DNA of 9,183 bases from Rhodospirillaceae bacterium (GTDB lineage: Bacteria > Pseudomonadota > Alphaproteobacteria > Rhodospirillales > Magnetovibrionaceae), in contig JAOUJU010000058.1 of assembly GCA_029883045.1 (NCBI GenBank), forward strand, positions 1-9,183. The letters are read 5' to 3'. This document shows positions 1-6,638 of the stretch, one piece after another. The position numbers were made by a program, and so were the translations under genes. Position 1 is the stretch's first letter. Every line of letters begins with the position of its first letter. The notes below the pieces were generated by a model, which saw nothing but the letters and a program-made list of their open reading frames with translations, ran no database searches and was not told where the DNA came from.

Positions 1-1099
1 GTTCAACCCGGGCAAGCCCTAGTGCCAATAATGCATCATTGGGGGCAAGCTCGTATGCTTTTTTATAATCGGGCAGGGCATCTAACGCGCGGGCATTTTC
101 AAAAAGCGCTTGGCCGCGCATTTCATAGAAATAAGGGTTAGCGGGGGCCTCTTTTATTAAACCGTTCATTAAAGAAACCACATTATCAATATTAGCTTTG
201 CGATAGTGCGCAATGGCGCGGGCATATCGTGCTGGAATTGATTTATCGCTTTCTGGGTAACGCTGCAAAACCTGATTAAATGGATGAATATACCCAAAAA
301 GTTTGGCTACCATTCTGTCATAATTATCTTTTGTTTGGGGCGAAACCTTAGCATTAGAATTGGGGGATGTATTAATATGTTCCTTAATGGCTGAAATACG
401 TTCCGTGGTTAACGGATGGGTCAGCATGTATGGGTCTTGAAACCGTGGCGATACAAGGTCTTGGCCTTTTAATTTTTCTAAAAAATTCTCGAGCCCCGTT
501 GCCGTGGTGCTGGTGGCGTCCAGCAAACGAAGCGCCGCATAATCAGCAGCCGATTCTTGCGTGCGAGAAAACTTTAAAAGGTTTCTGGTGGCAATGCCTT
601 GCCCGCCTAGCATTGATGCAGTGGCAACATCTGAACGACCGCTACCGATGGCGGCTGCAGTGCCCAGTATGGTCGTAATTGTGGCAATGGTATTTGCCTT
701 GTTTACGGCATCGCGGGTTCGCACTAGATGCCCGCCTTGGATGTGTCCTGTTTCATGGGCGATTACACCAATCAGCGCTTCAGGGCTTTCGCTTTCAGTA
801 ATTAATCCAGTGTGAATAAAAATATTCATTCCACCGGAAACAAATGCATTAAGGGTATTGTCTTCTACTAGAATTATTTGCACTGACGCAGGATCAAGCC
901 CAGCCGCAGAAAACAATGGCGAGGCCATGGTGCGAATAATATGTTCAGTTTCGCCATCGCGAATAAGACGAGGTTGTCTGGTGCCTTGGGCAGTTGCAAA
1001 TTCGGGGAAAATTATTGCCAAAGCAATAACCATCGCACCCGTCAGCATTATTGTTTTGCGGGAAATAAAACAAAAAAAATGAAACGAGGCACTATTCAT
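1..1099 (-). CDS. M48 family zinc metalloprotease with TPR-like C-terminal repeats, BepA/YfgC-like (C-terminus cut by window edge)
   Basis: This reading frame is open from the left edge of the window to an ATG at 1099, giving 366 visible codons; its stop lies outside. The N-terminus looks like a signal peptide: Arg-Lys at residues 14-15, then a hydrophobic stretch ending near FATA-Q at about residue 38. A shorter start at 1048 would lose those basic residues, so I prefer 1099, although neither start has a clear Shine-Dalgarno. The zinc site is HETGH (His115, Glu116, His119), with a third ligand probably Glu182 in ESAAD. The distal part (after about residue 280) resembles TPR helices, for example YFYEMRGQALFENA and DALPDYKKAYELAPND. 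M48 protease plus TPR is the architecture of BepA/YfgC, a periplasmic protease and chaperone acting on outer-membrane protein assembly. That role is inferred from architecture. It is transcribed divergently from the aminotransferase. Confidence 0.9.
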   Translation of the reverse strand, partial: MNSASFHFFCFISRKTIMLTGAMVIALAIIFPEFATAQGTRQPRLIRDGETEHIIRTMASPLFSAAGLDPASVQIILVEDNTLNAFVSGGMNIFIHTGLITESESPEALIGVIAHETGHIQGGHLVRTRDAVNKANTIATITTILGTAAAIGSGRSDVATASMLGGQGIATRNLLKFSRTQESAADYAALRLLDATSTTATGLENFLEKLKGQDLVSPRFQDPYMLTHPLTTERISAIKEHINTSPNSNAKVSPQTKDNYDRMVAKLFGYIHPFNQVLQRYPESDKSIPARYARAIAHYRKANIDNVVSLMNGLIKEAPANPYFYEMRGQALFENARALDALPDYKKAYELAPNDALLALGLARVE

Positions 1100-1146
1100 A
1101 GAGTTAATATTATCCAAAATACACTGATCATGCGAAAAAAAGTTTA

Positions 1147-1159
1147 TTATCCGGGATAA
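1147..1159. promoter_or_regulatory. Short palindrome, possible operator in the M48/aminotransferase divergent spacer
   Basis: TTATCC and GGATAA flank a single central G, forming a perfect six-base inverted repeat. A related CATAATCC follows at 1165-1172. The position, about 50 bases upstream of the M48 start and 33 bases before the aminotransferase -35 box, suits a regulator binding site. No regulator is implied by the sequence, and a match of this size can be chance. Confidence 0.2.
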
Positions 1160-1191
1160 AGTCCCATAATCCGTTATTAAACTATATATGT

Positions 1192-1220
1192 TTGATATAA
1201 ATTTGCGGCTTTTTTATGTA
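1192..1220 (+). promoter_or_regulatory. Sigma-70-like promoter candidate for the aminotransferase gene
   Basis: A TTGATA box at 1192-1197 and a TATGTA box at 1215-1220 are separated by exactly 17 bases. This is close to the housekeeping consensus and would start transcription near 1227, about 50 bases before the ATG at 1276. It lies in the AT-rich divergent spacer 1100-1275. No equally good promoter was seen by eye for the opposite M48 gene. Prediction only. Confidence 0.45.
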
Positions 1221-1275
1221 TGGTGCCGGGTTTCAAGCTAAGCAGACATAAACAAATTTTAGGGAATATTGAATA

Positions 1276-2427
1276 ATGGCTCTTAAGGTGGCAAAGCGCG
1301 GGTTAATTCAGCCATTCATGGTTATGGATGTAATGCGCGCGGCCAACATGGCCGAAGCTGCAGGCAAGGATATACTTCATCTTGAGGTCGGCCAACCATC
1401 AACCCCGGCACCAAATGTAGTTTTGAAAGCAGCCACAAAAGCGCTAGATACTAACTTGATTGGCTATACCGATGCATTTGGTTTGCCGCAGTTGCGCGAA
1501 CGAATTTCCCAACATTATAAAAATGCCTATGCGGTCGATATCGGAGCAGACAATATTTGCATTACCACGGGATCATCTGGCGGTTTTATACTTTCGTTTC
1601 TTGCCGCATTTGATGCTGGCGATAAGGTCGCGTTGGCCAGCCCTGGATACCCAGCTTATCGCAATATTTTAAAAGCGCTTGATGTTGAGGTGATAAACAT
1701 CGAAACCGGCCCAGAAACAAATTATCAACCAACCCCTGAATTATTAGGGCGGGTAAAGGGCAACATTGACGGGTTAATAGTTGCTAGTCCATCAAACCCT
1801 ACGGGAACAATGATTTCTGAAAAAGGCTTAAGGGATTTGTCCAATTATTGCCAAGAGCGGGGCATAAGAATTATTTCTGATGAGATATATCACGGCATTA
1901 CTTTTGAGAAAAATGCACACTCAATGGCTGAATTTGATAGTGAATGCCTAATTGTTAACAGTTTTTCGAAATATTATTCGATGACCGGATGGCGACTGGG
2001 GTGGATGGTTTTTCCCGATAAATTGTCGCGCTCCATAGAATGTTTGGCGCAAAATCTTTTTATTTCCGCGCCCACACTTTCACAAATTGCGGCAATAAAG
2101 GCGTTTGGGTGCAAAAATGAACTTGATAGTAATGTGGCAAGATACCGCACCAATAGGGATTTATTATTAAGCGAACTGCCGAAGGCTGGCTTTACAGAGC
2201 TAAGTCACGCTGAGGGTGCATTTTATATTTATGCAGATATTTCTGCCATGACCGATGACAGCGCTGCATTTTGCAAAAAAATATTGAACGAAACTGGGGT
2301 TGCCATAACCCCGGGGGTTGATTTTGACCCTGAACGTGGGCGGCGTTATGCAAGGTTTTCCTTTGCCGGATCAACCGAAGATATGGAAAAAGCCGCGGGT
2401 AGGCTTAAAAAATGGGCCGAGCAATAA
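1276..2427 (+). CDS. Pyridoxal phosphate-dependent aminotransferase, class I/II (fold type I)
   Basis: This complete 383-residue protein has the usual length for an aspartate/aromatic-type aminotransferase, a cytoplasmic enzyme that moves amino groups between amino acids and 2-oxo acids. Visible landmarks are the substrate-side GQPS (39-42), the SNPTG loop with Asn174, SDEIY with the pyridine-nitrogen-binding Asp202 and the cofactor Tyr205, and SFSKYYSMTGWRLGW with Schiff-base Lys232 and phosphate-binding Arg240. Arg360 in ARFSFA is the expected carboxylate-binding arginine. All catalytic residues are present, so it should be active; the substrate cannot be told from sequence alone. AGGGAA at 1261-1266, nine bases before the ATG, is a good ribosome binding site. 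A promoter candidate lies just upstream. It is followed by a 172-base spacer and a histidine kinase gene on the same strand, so partial co-transcription is possible. Confidence 0.95.
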   Translation: MALKVAKRGLIQPFMVMDVMRAANMAEAAGKDILHLEVGQPSTPAPNVVLKAATKALDTNLIGYTDAFGLPQLRERISQHYKNAYAVDIGADNICITTGSSGGFILSFLAAFDAGDKVALASPGYPAYRNILKALDVEVINIETGPETNYQPTPELLGRVKGNIDGLIVASPSNPTGTMISEKGLRDLSNYCQERGIRIISDEIYHGITFEKNAHSMAEFDSECLIVNSFSKYYSMTGWRLGWMVFPDKLSRSIECLAQNLFISAPTLSQIAAIKAFGCKNELDSNVARYRTNRDLLLSELPKAGFTELSHAEGAFYIYADISAMTDDSAAFCKKILNETGVAITPGVDFDPERGRRYARFSFAGSTEDMEKAAGRLKKWAEQ

Positions 2428-2432
2428 CCACA

Positions 2433-2460
2433 GCATAATATTATATGCGAAATATTTTTT
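2433..2460 (+). terminator. Weak intrinsic terminator candidate after the aminotransferase
   Basis: GCATA at 2433-2437 pairs with TATGC at 2444-2448 around a six-base loop. A run of six T follows at 2455-2460 after a six-base gap. The stem is short and AT-rich, so termination would be partial at best and readthrough into the kinase gene is plausible. Confidence 0.25.
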
Positions 2461-2512
2461 CTGGTTGCAATAATAGCGCCCAATCACAACCTAACTACCA
2501 GCAGATAAACCG

Positions 2513-2596
2513 ATGCGGCCCACGCTTTTCGGACCCCTAGTGGGCGCGGTGGCCAAAGGCAAATCAACATTATCTGAATACTTTTTCGGGGAATAG
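2513..2596 (+). CDS. Possible 27-codon micro-ORF upstream of, and in frame with, the histidine kinase
   Basis: An ATG at 2513 opens 27 codons ending in TAG at 2594-2596, three bases before the kinase ATG at 2600 and in the same frame. The peptide begins MRPTLFGPLVG and ends STLSEYFFGE. I do not recognise it. No convincing Shine-Dalgarno precedes it, while the kinase's own GGGGA (2588-2592) sits within its last codons. The local sequence is richer in GC than the rest of the spacer, and the frame is open further back to a TAA at 2492-2494. It could be a leader peptide coupled to the kinase, a remnant of a longer kinase N-terminus interrupted by an amber codon, or chance. See findings. Confidence 0.2.
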   Translation: MRPTLFGPLVGAVAKGKSTLSEYFFGE

Positions 2597-2599
2597 TTT

Positions 2600-3412
2600 A
2601 TGGGCCGCCACGTTAAAACCAAATCCACCCTTAAGGCTGTTGAGGCCGCAATGGAAGAAGCAATAAGATTAAAAAAAATAGCCGAAACTAGATGCGTCCA
2701 AATGCAGGCCGAGGTTGCCCACGACATAAAAAACCCACTTACCGCAATGATGGGACACATTTCTTTTTTGCAAAGTGAAATATTGGGCTCGCTTGGCGAC
2801 AAAAGATACATGTCATCTGTTTTATCGCTGGATAAAAGCGCCAAACGGCTACTCGAAATATGTAATACGTTATTGCACGAAAAAGATGCCGAGGAAAAAC
2901 TGGTATCGGGAAAAAAGATTACGCGTGTATCGAATGTAGCGGGCGAAATAGTCGATTTATTTGCGGTAATGGCTAAAGAGAGAGGCGTATCATTAGAAGC
3001 CGATATCCCTAAAAATTTTCCCGATATCAATGCCGACCCTCAAGAAATGTACCGGGTTCTTTCGAACCTGACATCAAATGCAATAAAGTTTACACCCAAA
3101 GGCGGCAAGGTGCAGATTCTGGCCGAAGTCGATAAAGATGATAATGCGTTTATCATGGTGGTGCGTGATTCAGGTGTAGGCATGACGCCAGAACAAATAC
3201 GCGATGTTCTTGATATGCAGGCAACTACCGTATCCCCGCATGGTGATGTTGGAACCGGTCATGGTTTAGCTATTGTAAATCGTATTGTCAGGGAAATGGG
3301 GGGGCGGATGGAAATAGTAAGCTCAGAAAATCGTGGAACAAAAGTTAAACTTAAATTTCCTTATGATTTATTGAATATCCCAGAACCAGTTACTGAGGTT
3401 ATGGATTTCTAA
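2600..3412 (+). CDS. Soluble sensor histidine kinase, HisKA plus HATPase_c, without recognisable sensor domain
   Basis: This 270-residue protein is a two-component histidine kinase core. A helical N-terminus (residues 10-35, rich in Ala, Glu and Lys) leads into the H-box HDIKNPL, with phospho-acceptor His41. The ATP-binding domain follows: N-box SNLTSNAIKFTP with Asn160, G1 box DSGVGM with Asp190, and G2 box GTGHGLAIV (218-226). A family-typical RGTKVKLKFP strand ends the domain, followed by a tail of about 15 residues. There is no signal peptide, membrane segment or PAS/GAF-sized region, and no receiver domain, so it is cytoplasmic and its signal and partner are unknown. No response regulator gene lies in the window. 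The start is fixed by a TAG six bases upstream in frame and by GGGGA at 2588-2592 seven bases before the ATG. It converges on rne. Confidence 0.9.
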   Translation: MGRHVKTKSTLKAVEAAMEEAIRLKKIAETRCVQMQAEVAHDIKNPLTAMMGHISFLQSEILGSLGDKRYMSSVLSLDKSAKRLLEICNTLLHEKDAEEKLVSGKKITRVSNVAGEIVDLFAVMAKERGVSLEADIPKNFPDINADPQEMYRVLSNLTSNAIKFTPKGGKVQILAEVDKDDNAFIMVVRDSGVGMTPEQIRDVLDMQATTVSPHGDVGTGHGLAIVNRIVREMGGRMEIVSSENRGTKVKLKFPYDLLNIPEPVTEVMDF

Positions 3413-3447
3413 AAAAAGGGCGAAACGTTAATGTCTCACCCTTTTTT
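3412..3447. terminator. Bidirectional intrinsic terminator between the kinase gene and rne
   Basis: AAAAAAGGG at 3412-3420 is an exact inverted repeat of CCCTTTTTT at 3439-3447, with an 18-base loop. Read on the plus strand it ends in a T tract just after the kinase stop codon. Read on the minus strand it also ends in a T tract, 33 bases after the rne stop. A symmetric A/T-flanked hairpin between converging genes is the usual form of a shared terminator. The GC core is only three pairs, so efficiency is uncertain. Confidence 0.65.
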
Positions 3448-3479
3448 CAAATTGCGTATATTTATTAGTTTGTTTGTAG

Positions 3480-6035
3480 TTATTTCCCTAGCTGCCACCA
3501 GCCAGTTTTTTTAGGGCCTTCTTCTTTTGCGGTGACAACCGGATCAGGTGCTGGCTTTGTCTCGGTTGTACTTTCTTGCTTTTCATCAGAATCGCTTTTC
3601 TTCGCCACTTTTTTTCTTGGCGCAGCTTTTTTCTTTACCACTGCCGGTTTTTTTACCACTGCCGCAGTTTCATCGGGTTCGGGCTTGCTTTCAGTTGCAG
3701 TCTTGCCATCTGGTGCATCATCGGTTTTTGCGTTCAGCGAAGATGGCTTTCTGTTTCTTCCGCGCCTACGTCTGGGCCTGTCATTGGTGTCGGCACTATT
3801 AGCTTTAGCGGCGTCATCTGTGGCTGGTTCTGCTGGTTGGACATCATCCGTCGCAGTCGCTGATGCGTTAGCATCTGTTTTTTCGCTATTTTCCTCACCA
3901 TCAAAGGAACGACGCCTGCGTCTTCCGCCACGTGAACGACGACGACGTTTAGGGCGCTCTTCACCATCAACTACGTCCGTTGATTCACTATCTGCCTCTG
4001 ATACCGATGGTTGCTCAGAACCTGTTTCTAGCTTTTCATCAGCTTCGTTTGCATCAGAAAAATCACCATCGTTTGCACCAGATTTGCGCCCACGCCGACG
4101 ACGCCTGCGTTTTGGTGCTTCTTCGGTTGTTCCTTCTTCGCGCCGGGTTGCAACCATTTCTGAAATTGCTTCACCTTCAATATTTTTAGTCCGTTCCAGG
4201 CGTAGATCGGGCGGAACCAGTGAATCATCATTAGACAGCAAAGCCCTAATTTTATACTTAGCTTCTAGTTCAGCAATTGCTTCGCGTTTTTGGTTAAGAA
4301 TATAAAGCGCCACGGATGTTGGTACGTGAACCGTAATTTCGCTGGCGCGGTGATTTCCGCCTTCTTCTTCTATGGCGCGCAGCACAACCAATGCAGTAGA
4401 TTCGGTTGAACGGCGAACACCAGTGCCGGCACAATAAGGGCAAGGCTCTGAACTGGTTTCAAGTAAACTTGGACGCATGCGCTGGCGCGACATCTCCAAA
4501 AGACCGAATGGGCTAATGCGCCCAACCTGTATTCTGGCACGGTCAAATTTCAGCGCTTCTTTTAGTTTGCGCTCAACCGTTATGTTGTTTCGATTTAAAT
4601 CCATATCGATAAAATCTATAACAATAAGACCAGCAAGATCACGCAGGCGCAATTGGCGCGCAACTTCCACGGCTGCTTCTATATTGGTTTTAAGGGCGGT
4701 TTCTTCGATATTACGTTCCTTGGTGGAACGCCCAGAGTTAACGTCGATTGACACCAGCGCCTCAGTCGGATTGATAACAATGTAGCCACCTGATTTCATG
4801 GTAACCACTGGGTTGTGCGCAGCATCCATCTGGTTTTCAACGCCATAATTGCGAAATAGTGAAATTTCGCTGTCTTTGTATTGCTTTATTCGCCTAGCGT
4901 GACTTGGAATAAGCAGTTTCATAAAATCTTTGGCGGTACGGTAGGCTTCATCGCCCTCTACAATTACTTCCTCAATATCACGGGTATAAAGATCGCGAAG
5001 GGTGCGCCTGATTACATCGCCTTCTTCATGCACCAACGTCGGAGCAGTGGATTTAAGCGTAGTGTCGCGAACACCATTCCAAAGTTTTTCAAGATTTTCA
5101 AAGTCGCGTTTTATTTCAGTTTTCGTTCGCCCAATGCCTGCGGTACGTAAAATTACAGCCATACCGTCGGGTATTTCTAATTCGTTCAAAATGGACTTTA
5201 ATTGTTTGCGGTCTTTTGAGTTTGTAATTTTGCGCGAAATTCCACCACCACGGGCGGTGTTTGGCATTAAAACGCAATAACGCCCGGCAAGTGACAAATA
5301 CGTAGTAAGTGCTGCACCTTTGTTGCCGCGCTCTTCCTTTACCACCTGCACCAATATAACTTGACGGCGCTTTATTACTTCTTGAATTTTATATTGACGA
5401 AAATCAGGTGTCTTGCGTCGAGGGCGCAGTTCTTCAGTTTCGTCGCCGCCTAAAATTTCTACTGTTTTAGTGACTTCCTTGGTTTTGTCGTCATCACTTT
5501 GCGCTGTTGCTTCAATGCCATCTGCGCTTTCTTCACCTTCGCTGCTGGCGTCAATACTGCCTTCGGTAATTTCAGCGGAATCTTCTTCAATTGTATCTAC
5601 ATCAGCGCCAGCTTCTATTGTGTTTGAATCACTAGAATCTATTTCATTTTCTGGTGTTTCTTCAGTTTCATCGCCTGCAGTTTCTAGCACTGCGGAATCC
5701 TCTGCATCCACGGCTTCTTCGTGGGCAAGCATTTCTTTTTCACGCGCTTCGGCTTCGGCCGTGGCAAGGGCTTCGCGATCAGCCACAGGTATTTGGTAAT
5801 AATCTGGGTGAATTTCGCTAAAGGCTAAAAACCCGTGGCGGTTGCCGCCGTAATCCACAAACGCTGCCTGTAAAGACGGCTCAACGCGAATTACTTTAGC
5901 CAGATAGATGTTGCCTTTTAGCTGCCTGCGAGATGCGACTTCTACGTCAAAATCTTCAAGCTGGTTTCCGTCGAGCACGACAACCCGAGTTTCCTCCGGG
6001 TGGGCGGCATCGATTAACATTTTTTTGTTCGACAT
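3480..6035 (-). CDS. rne: Ribonuclease E (endoribonuclease, RNA degradosome scaffold)
   Basis: This complete 851-residue protein is RNase E, which makes the main endonucleolytic cuts in mRNA decay and in rRNA/tRNA processing. Its S1 RNA-binding domain starts near residue 36, is interrupted by a very acidic Ser/Glu/Asp-rich insert (about 88-205), and resumes to about 260. The catalytic DNase I-like subdomain contains SIDVNSG (Asp431, Asn433) and VIDFIDM (Asp474). These match E. coli Asp303, Asn305 and Asp346 with identical spacing. CPYCAGTG (Cys532, Cys535) is the zinc-link that joins dimers into the tetramer. From about 640 the tail is disordered-looking: Arg-rich blocks at 643-651, 695-709 and 753-763, a Lys-rich block at 795-813, and a terminal GWW at 845-847. 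In Caulobacter the GWW motif of RNase E docks PNPase. The Shine-Dalgarno AGGAG (6047-6051) lies 11 bases before the ATG. It is divergent from amiC and has a long leader. Confidence 0.97.
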   Translation of the reverse strand: MSNKKMLIDAAHPEETRVVVLDGNQLEDFDVEVASRRQLKGNIYLAKVIRVEPSLQAAFVDYGGNRHGFLAFSEIHPDYYQIPVADREALATAEAEAREKEMLAHEEAVDAEDSAVLETAGDETEETPENEIDSSDSNTIEAGADVDTIEEDSAEITEGSIDASSEGEESADGIEATAQSDDDKTKEVTKTVEILGGDETEELRPRRKTPDFRQYKIQEVIKRRQVILVQVVKEERGNKGAALTTYLSLAGRYCVLMPNTARGGGISRKITNSKDRKQLKSILNELEIPDGMAVILRTAGIGRTKTEIKRDFENLEKLWNGVRDTTLKSTAPTLVHEEGDVIRRTLRDLYTRDIEEVIVEGDEAYRTAKDFMKLLIPSHARRIKQYKDSEISLFRNYGVENQMDAAHNPVVTMKSGGYIVINPTEALVSIDVNSGRSTKERNIEETALKTNIEAAVEVARQLRLRDLAGLIVIDFIDMDLNRNNITVERKLKEALKFDRARIQVGRISPFGLLEMSRQRMRPSLLETSSEPCPYCAGTGVRRSTESTALVVLRAIEEEGGNHRASEITVHVPTSVALYILNQKREAIAELEAKYKIRALLSNDDSLVPPDLRLERTKNIEGEAISEMVATRREEGTTEEAPKRRRRRRGRKSGANDGDFSDANEADEKLETGSEQPSVSEADSESTDVVDGEERPKRRRRSRGGRRRRRSFDGEENSEKTDANASATATDDVQPAEPATDDAAKANSADTNDRPRRRRGRNRKPSSLNAKTDDAPDGKTATESKPEPDETAAVVKKPAVVKKKAAPRKKVAKKSDSDEKQESTTETKPAPDPVVTAKEEGPKKTGWWQLGK

Positions 6036-6207
6036 TTATTTTTTGACTCCTAGGGCTCTCCACATTTGTTGGTGCGCATTTGTTAGATGCTGAACCAATT
6101 AGAGAGGCTGATTTTTCAGGTGTGCCGGACGCGCGCAAAAATCCGTCGCTTACCACTAGGGCGGGCGAACAAATTAGATCTACGGTGCGCAGGGTTAGGC
6201 CCGGCAT
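5956..6207 (-). CDS. Possible upstream ORF (83 codons) overlapping the start of rne out of frame
   Basis: An ATG at 6207 is preceded, nine bases away, by GAGGTG (minus strand of 6217-6222), a good Shine-Dalgarno. The frame runs 83 codons and overlaps the first 80 bases of rne in a different frame. I recognise no domain, and the last third is forced by the rne coding sequence, so protein function is doubtful. If translated it would carry ribosomes across the rne start and could modulate rne initiation. The alternative is that it is an accidental open frame in the rne leader. Confidence 0.2.
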   Translation of the reverse strand: MPGLTLRTVDLICSPALVVSDGFLRASGTPEKSASLIGSASNKCAPTNVESPRSQKINVEQKNVNRCRPPGGNSGCRARRKPA

Positions 6208-6303
6208 GAATTAAACACCTCGGTTAAACTTTTAATACTAATCATCACCTTAGTTTTCTGGCGGTACCAGTAATCTAAAGGCATTGATCGTTCAGTTCCG
6301 GGT

Positions 6304-6418
6304 GGTTCGGGCTAGATGCGTCCGGCCGGACGCGAAACCTATAAACAACTTGGAAAACCAGCTTATCTGGGCTTTCCTCTGCTTCCTGGCCGAAAATCGA
6401 TAAAATCCGAGCCGAACC
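6304..6418 (-). ncRNA. Candidate structured RNA element in the rne 5' leader
   Basis: In the minus-strand transcript, GGUUCGGCU (6418-6410) can pair with AGCCCGAACC (6313-6304), giving nine pairs with one bulged C and enclosing about 95 bases. Inside are two hairpins. One is the perfect 16-base palindrome at 6318-6333 (six-pair stem, GGCC loop). The other spans 6354-6379, with GGAAA/UUUCC and CCAG/CUGG stems stacked across a small internal loop. Together they form a multi-branched fold beginning within about ten bases of the predicted start of transcription. E. coli RNase E controls its own mRNA through leader hairpins, so a similar role is a reasonable inference. No known RNA family was recognised. 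Confidence 0.4.
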
Positions 6419-6432
6419 TTCCGTTGGAATTT

Positions 6433-6461
6433 AACATAACCCCATGATATTGGTTCGACAA
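6433..6461 (-). promoter_or_regulatory. Sigma-70-like promoter candidate for rne
   Basis: On the minus strand TTGTCG (6461-6456) and TATGTT (6438-6433) are separated by 17 bases, fitting an alphaproteobacterial housekeeping promoter. Transcription would start near 6425, giving rne a leader of about 390 bases that begins just before the structured element. Prediction by eye only. Confidence 0.4.
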
Positions 6462-6638
6462 TCATCTAATTGCCATCTGGTTAAATTTATTGCCCCATGG
6501 TCAATCTAAGAGTTATTGGGCATAAGCTATCAGGGCGTGATACTGCTATTTTCAGCTTTTTTAATGAAAAGTGAAAGAAATTGACCGAATAATGGCTTAA
6601 ATTTTACCCGTATCGCCGAAAATGGGACTTTAGATGTA

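Larger units (their letters stand above)
6036..6638. other. About 600-base divergent intergenic region between rne and amiC
   Basis: No confident protein gene, tRNA or known RNA family is visible here. On the minus strand it appears to hold an rne promoter candidate (6433-6461) and a leader of roughly 390 bases with a structured 5' part (6304-6418), a possible upstream ORF (from 6207) and the rne ribosome binding site (6047-6051). The rest, 6462-6638, is AT-rich and should contain the amiC promoter. I found no convincing pair of boxes there; TTGACC at 6581-6586 is the only fair -35 and has a poor -10. Confidence 0.5.

Noticed and set aside
430..1159. Several plus-strand open frames of 70-84 codons at the left end
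   Set aside because: All lie opposite the M48 protease gene, whose HETGH and ESAAD motifs are in an unbroken minus-strand frame to the window edge.
2513..2554. GC-rich stretch with GCCCAC/GTGGGC inverted repeat, considered as a tRNA remnant or terminator
   Set aside because: There is no T-loop, anticodon arm or CCA end, and no T tract after the stem. The six-base repeat with a 16-base loop is too weak to call.
2491..3030. A 179-codon open frame on the minus strand across the histidine kinase
   Set aside because: It is the antisense of the HisKA region, low in recognisable motifs, and covers only part of an intact kinase gene. Composition fits a shadow frame.
3900..4115. Repeated CGACGCCTGCGT at 3910-3921 and 4099-4110, considered as a DNA repeat element
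   Set aside because: Both copies encode parts of the Arg-rich blocks of RNase E, so protein-level repetition explains them.
3532..4305. A 257-codon open frame on the plus strand, antisense to rne
   Set aside because: It is rich in Ser, Phe and Arg, as expected from reading the complement of the Lys/Arg/Glu codons of the RNase E tail. The opposite strand has a full RNase E with all motifs.
6340..6420. GAGGAAAG on the minus strand, reminiscent of the conserved core of RNase P RNA
   Set aside because: Only the short motif matches. The following conserved elements of RNase P RNA, including the ACAGNRA-type motif, are not found, and the pairing seen does not fit that fold.
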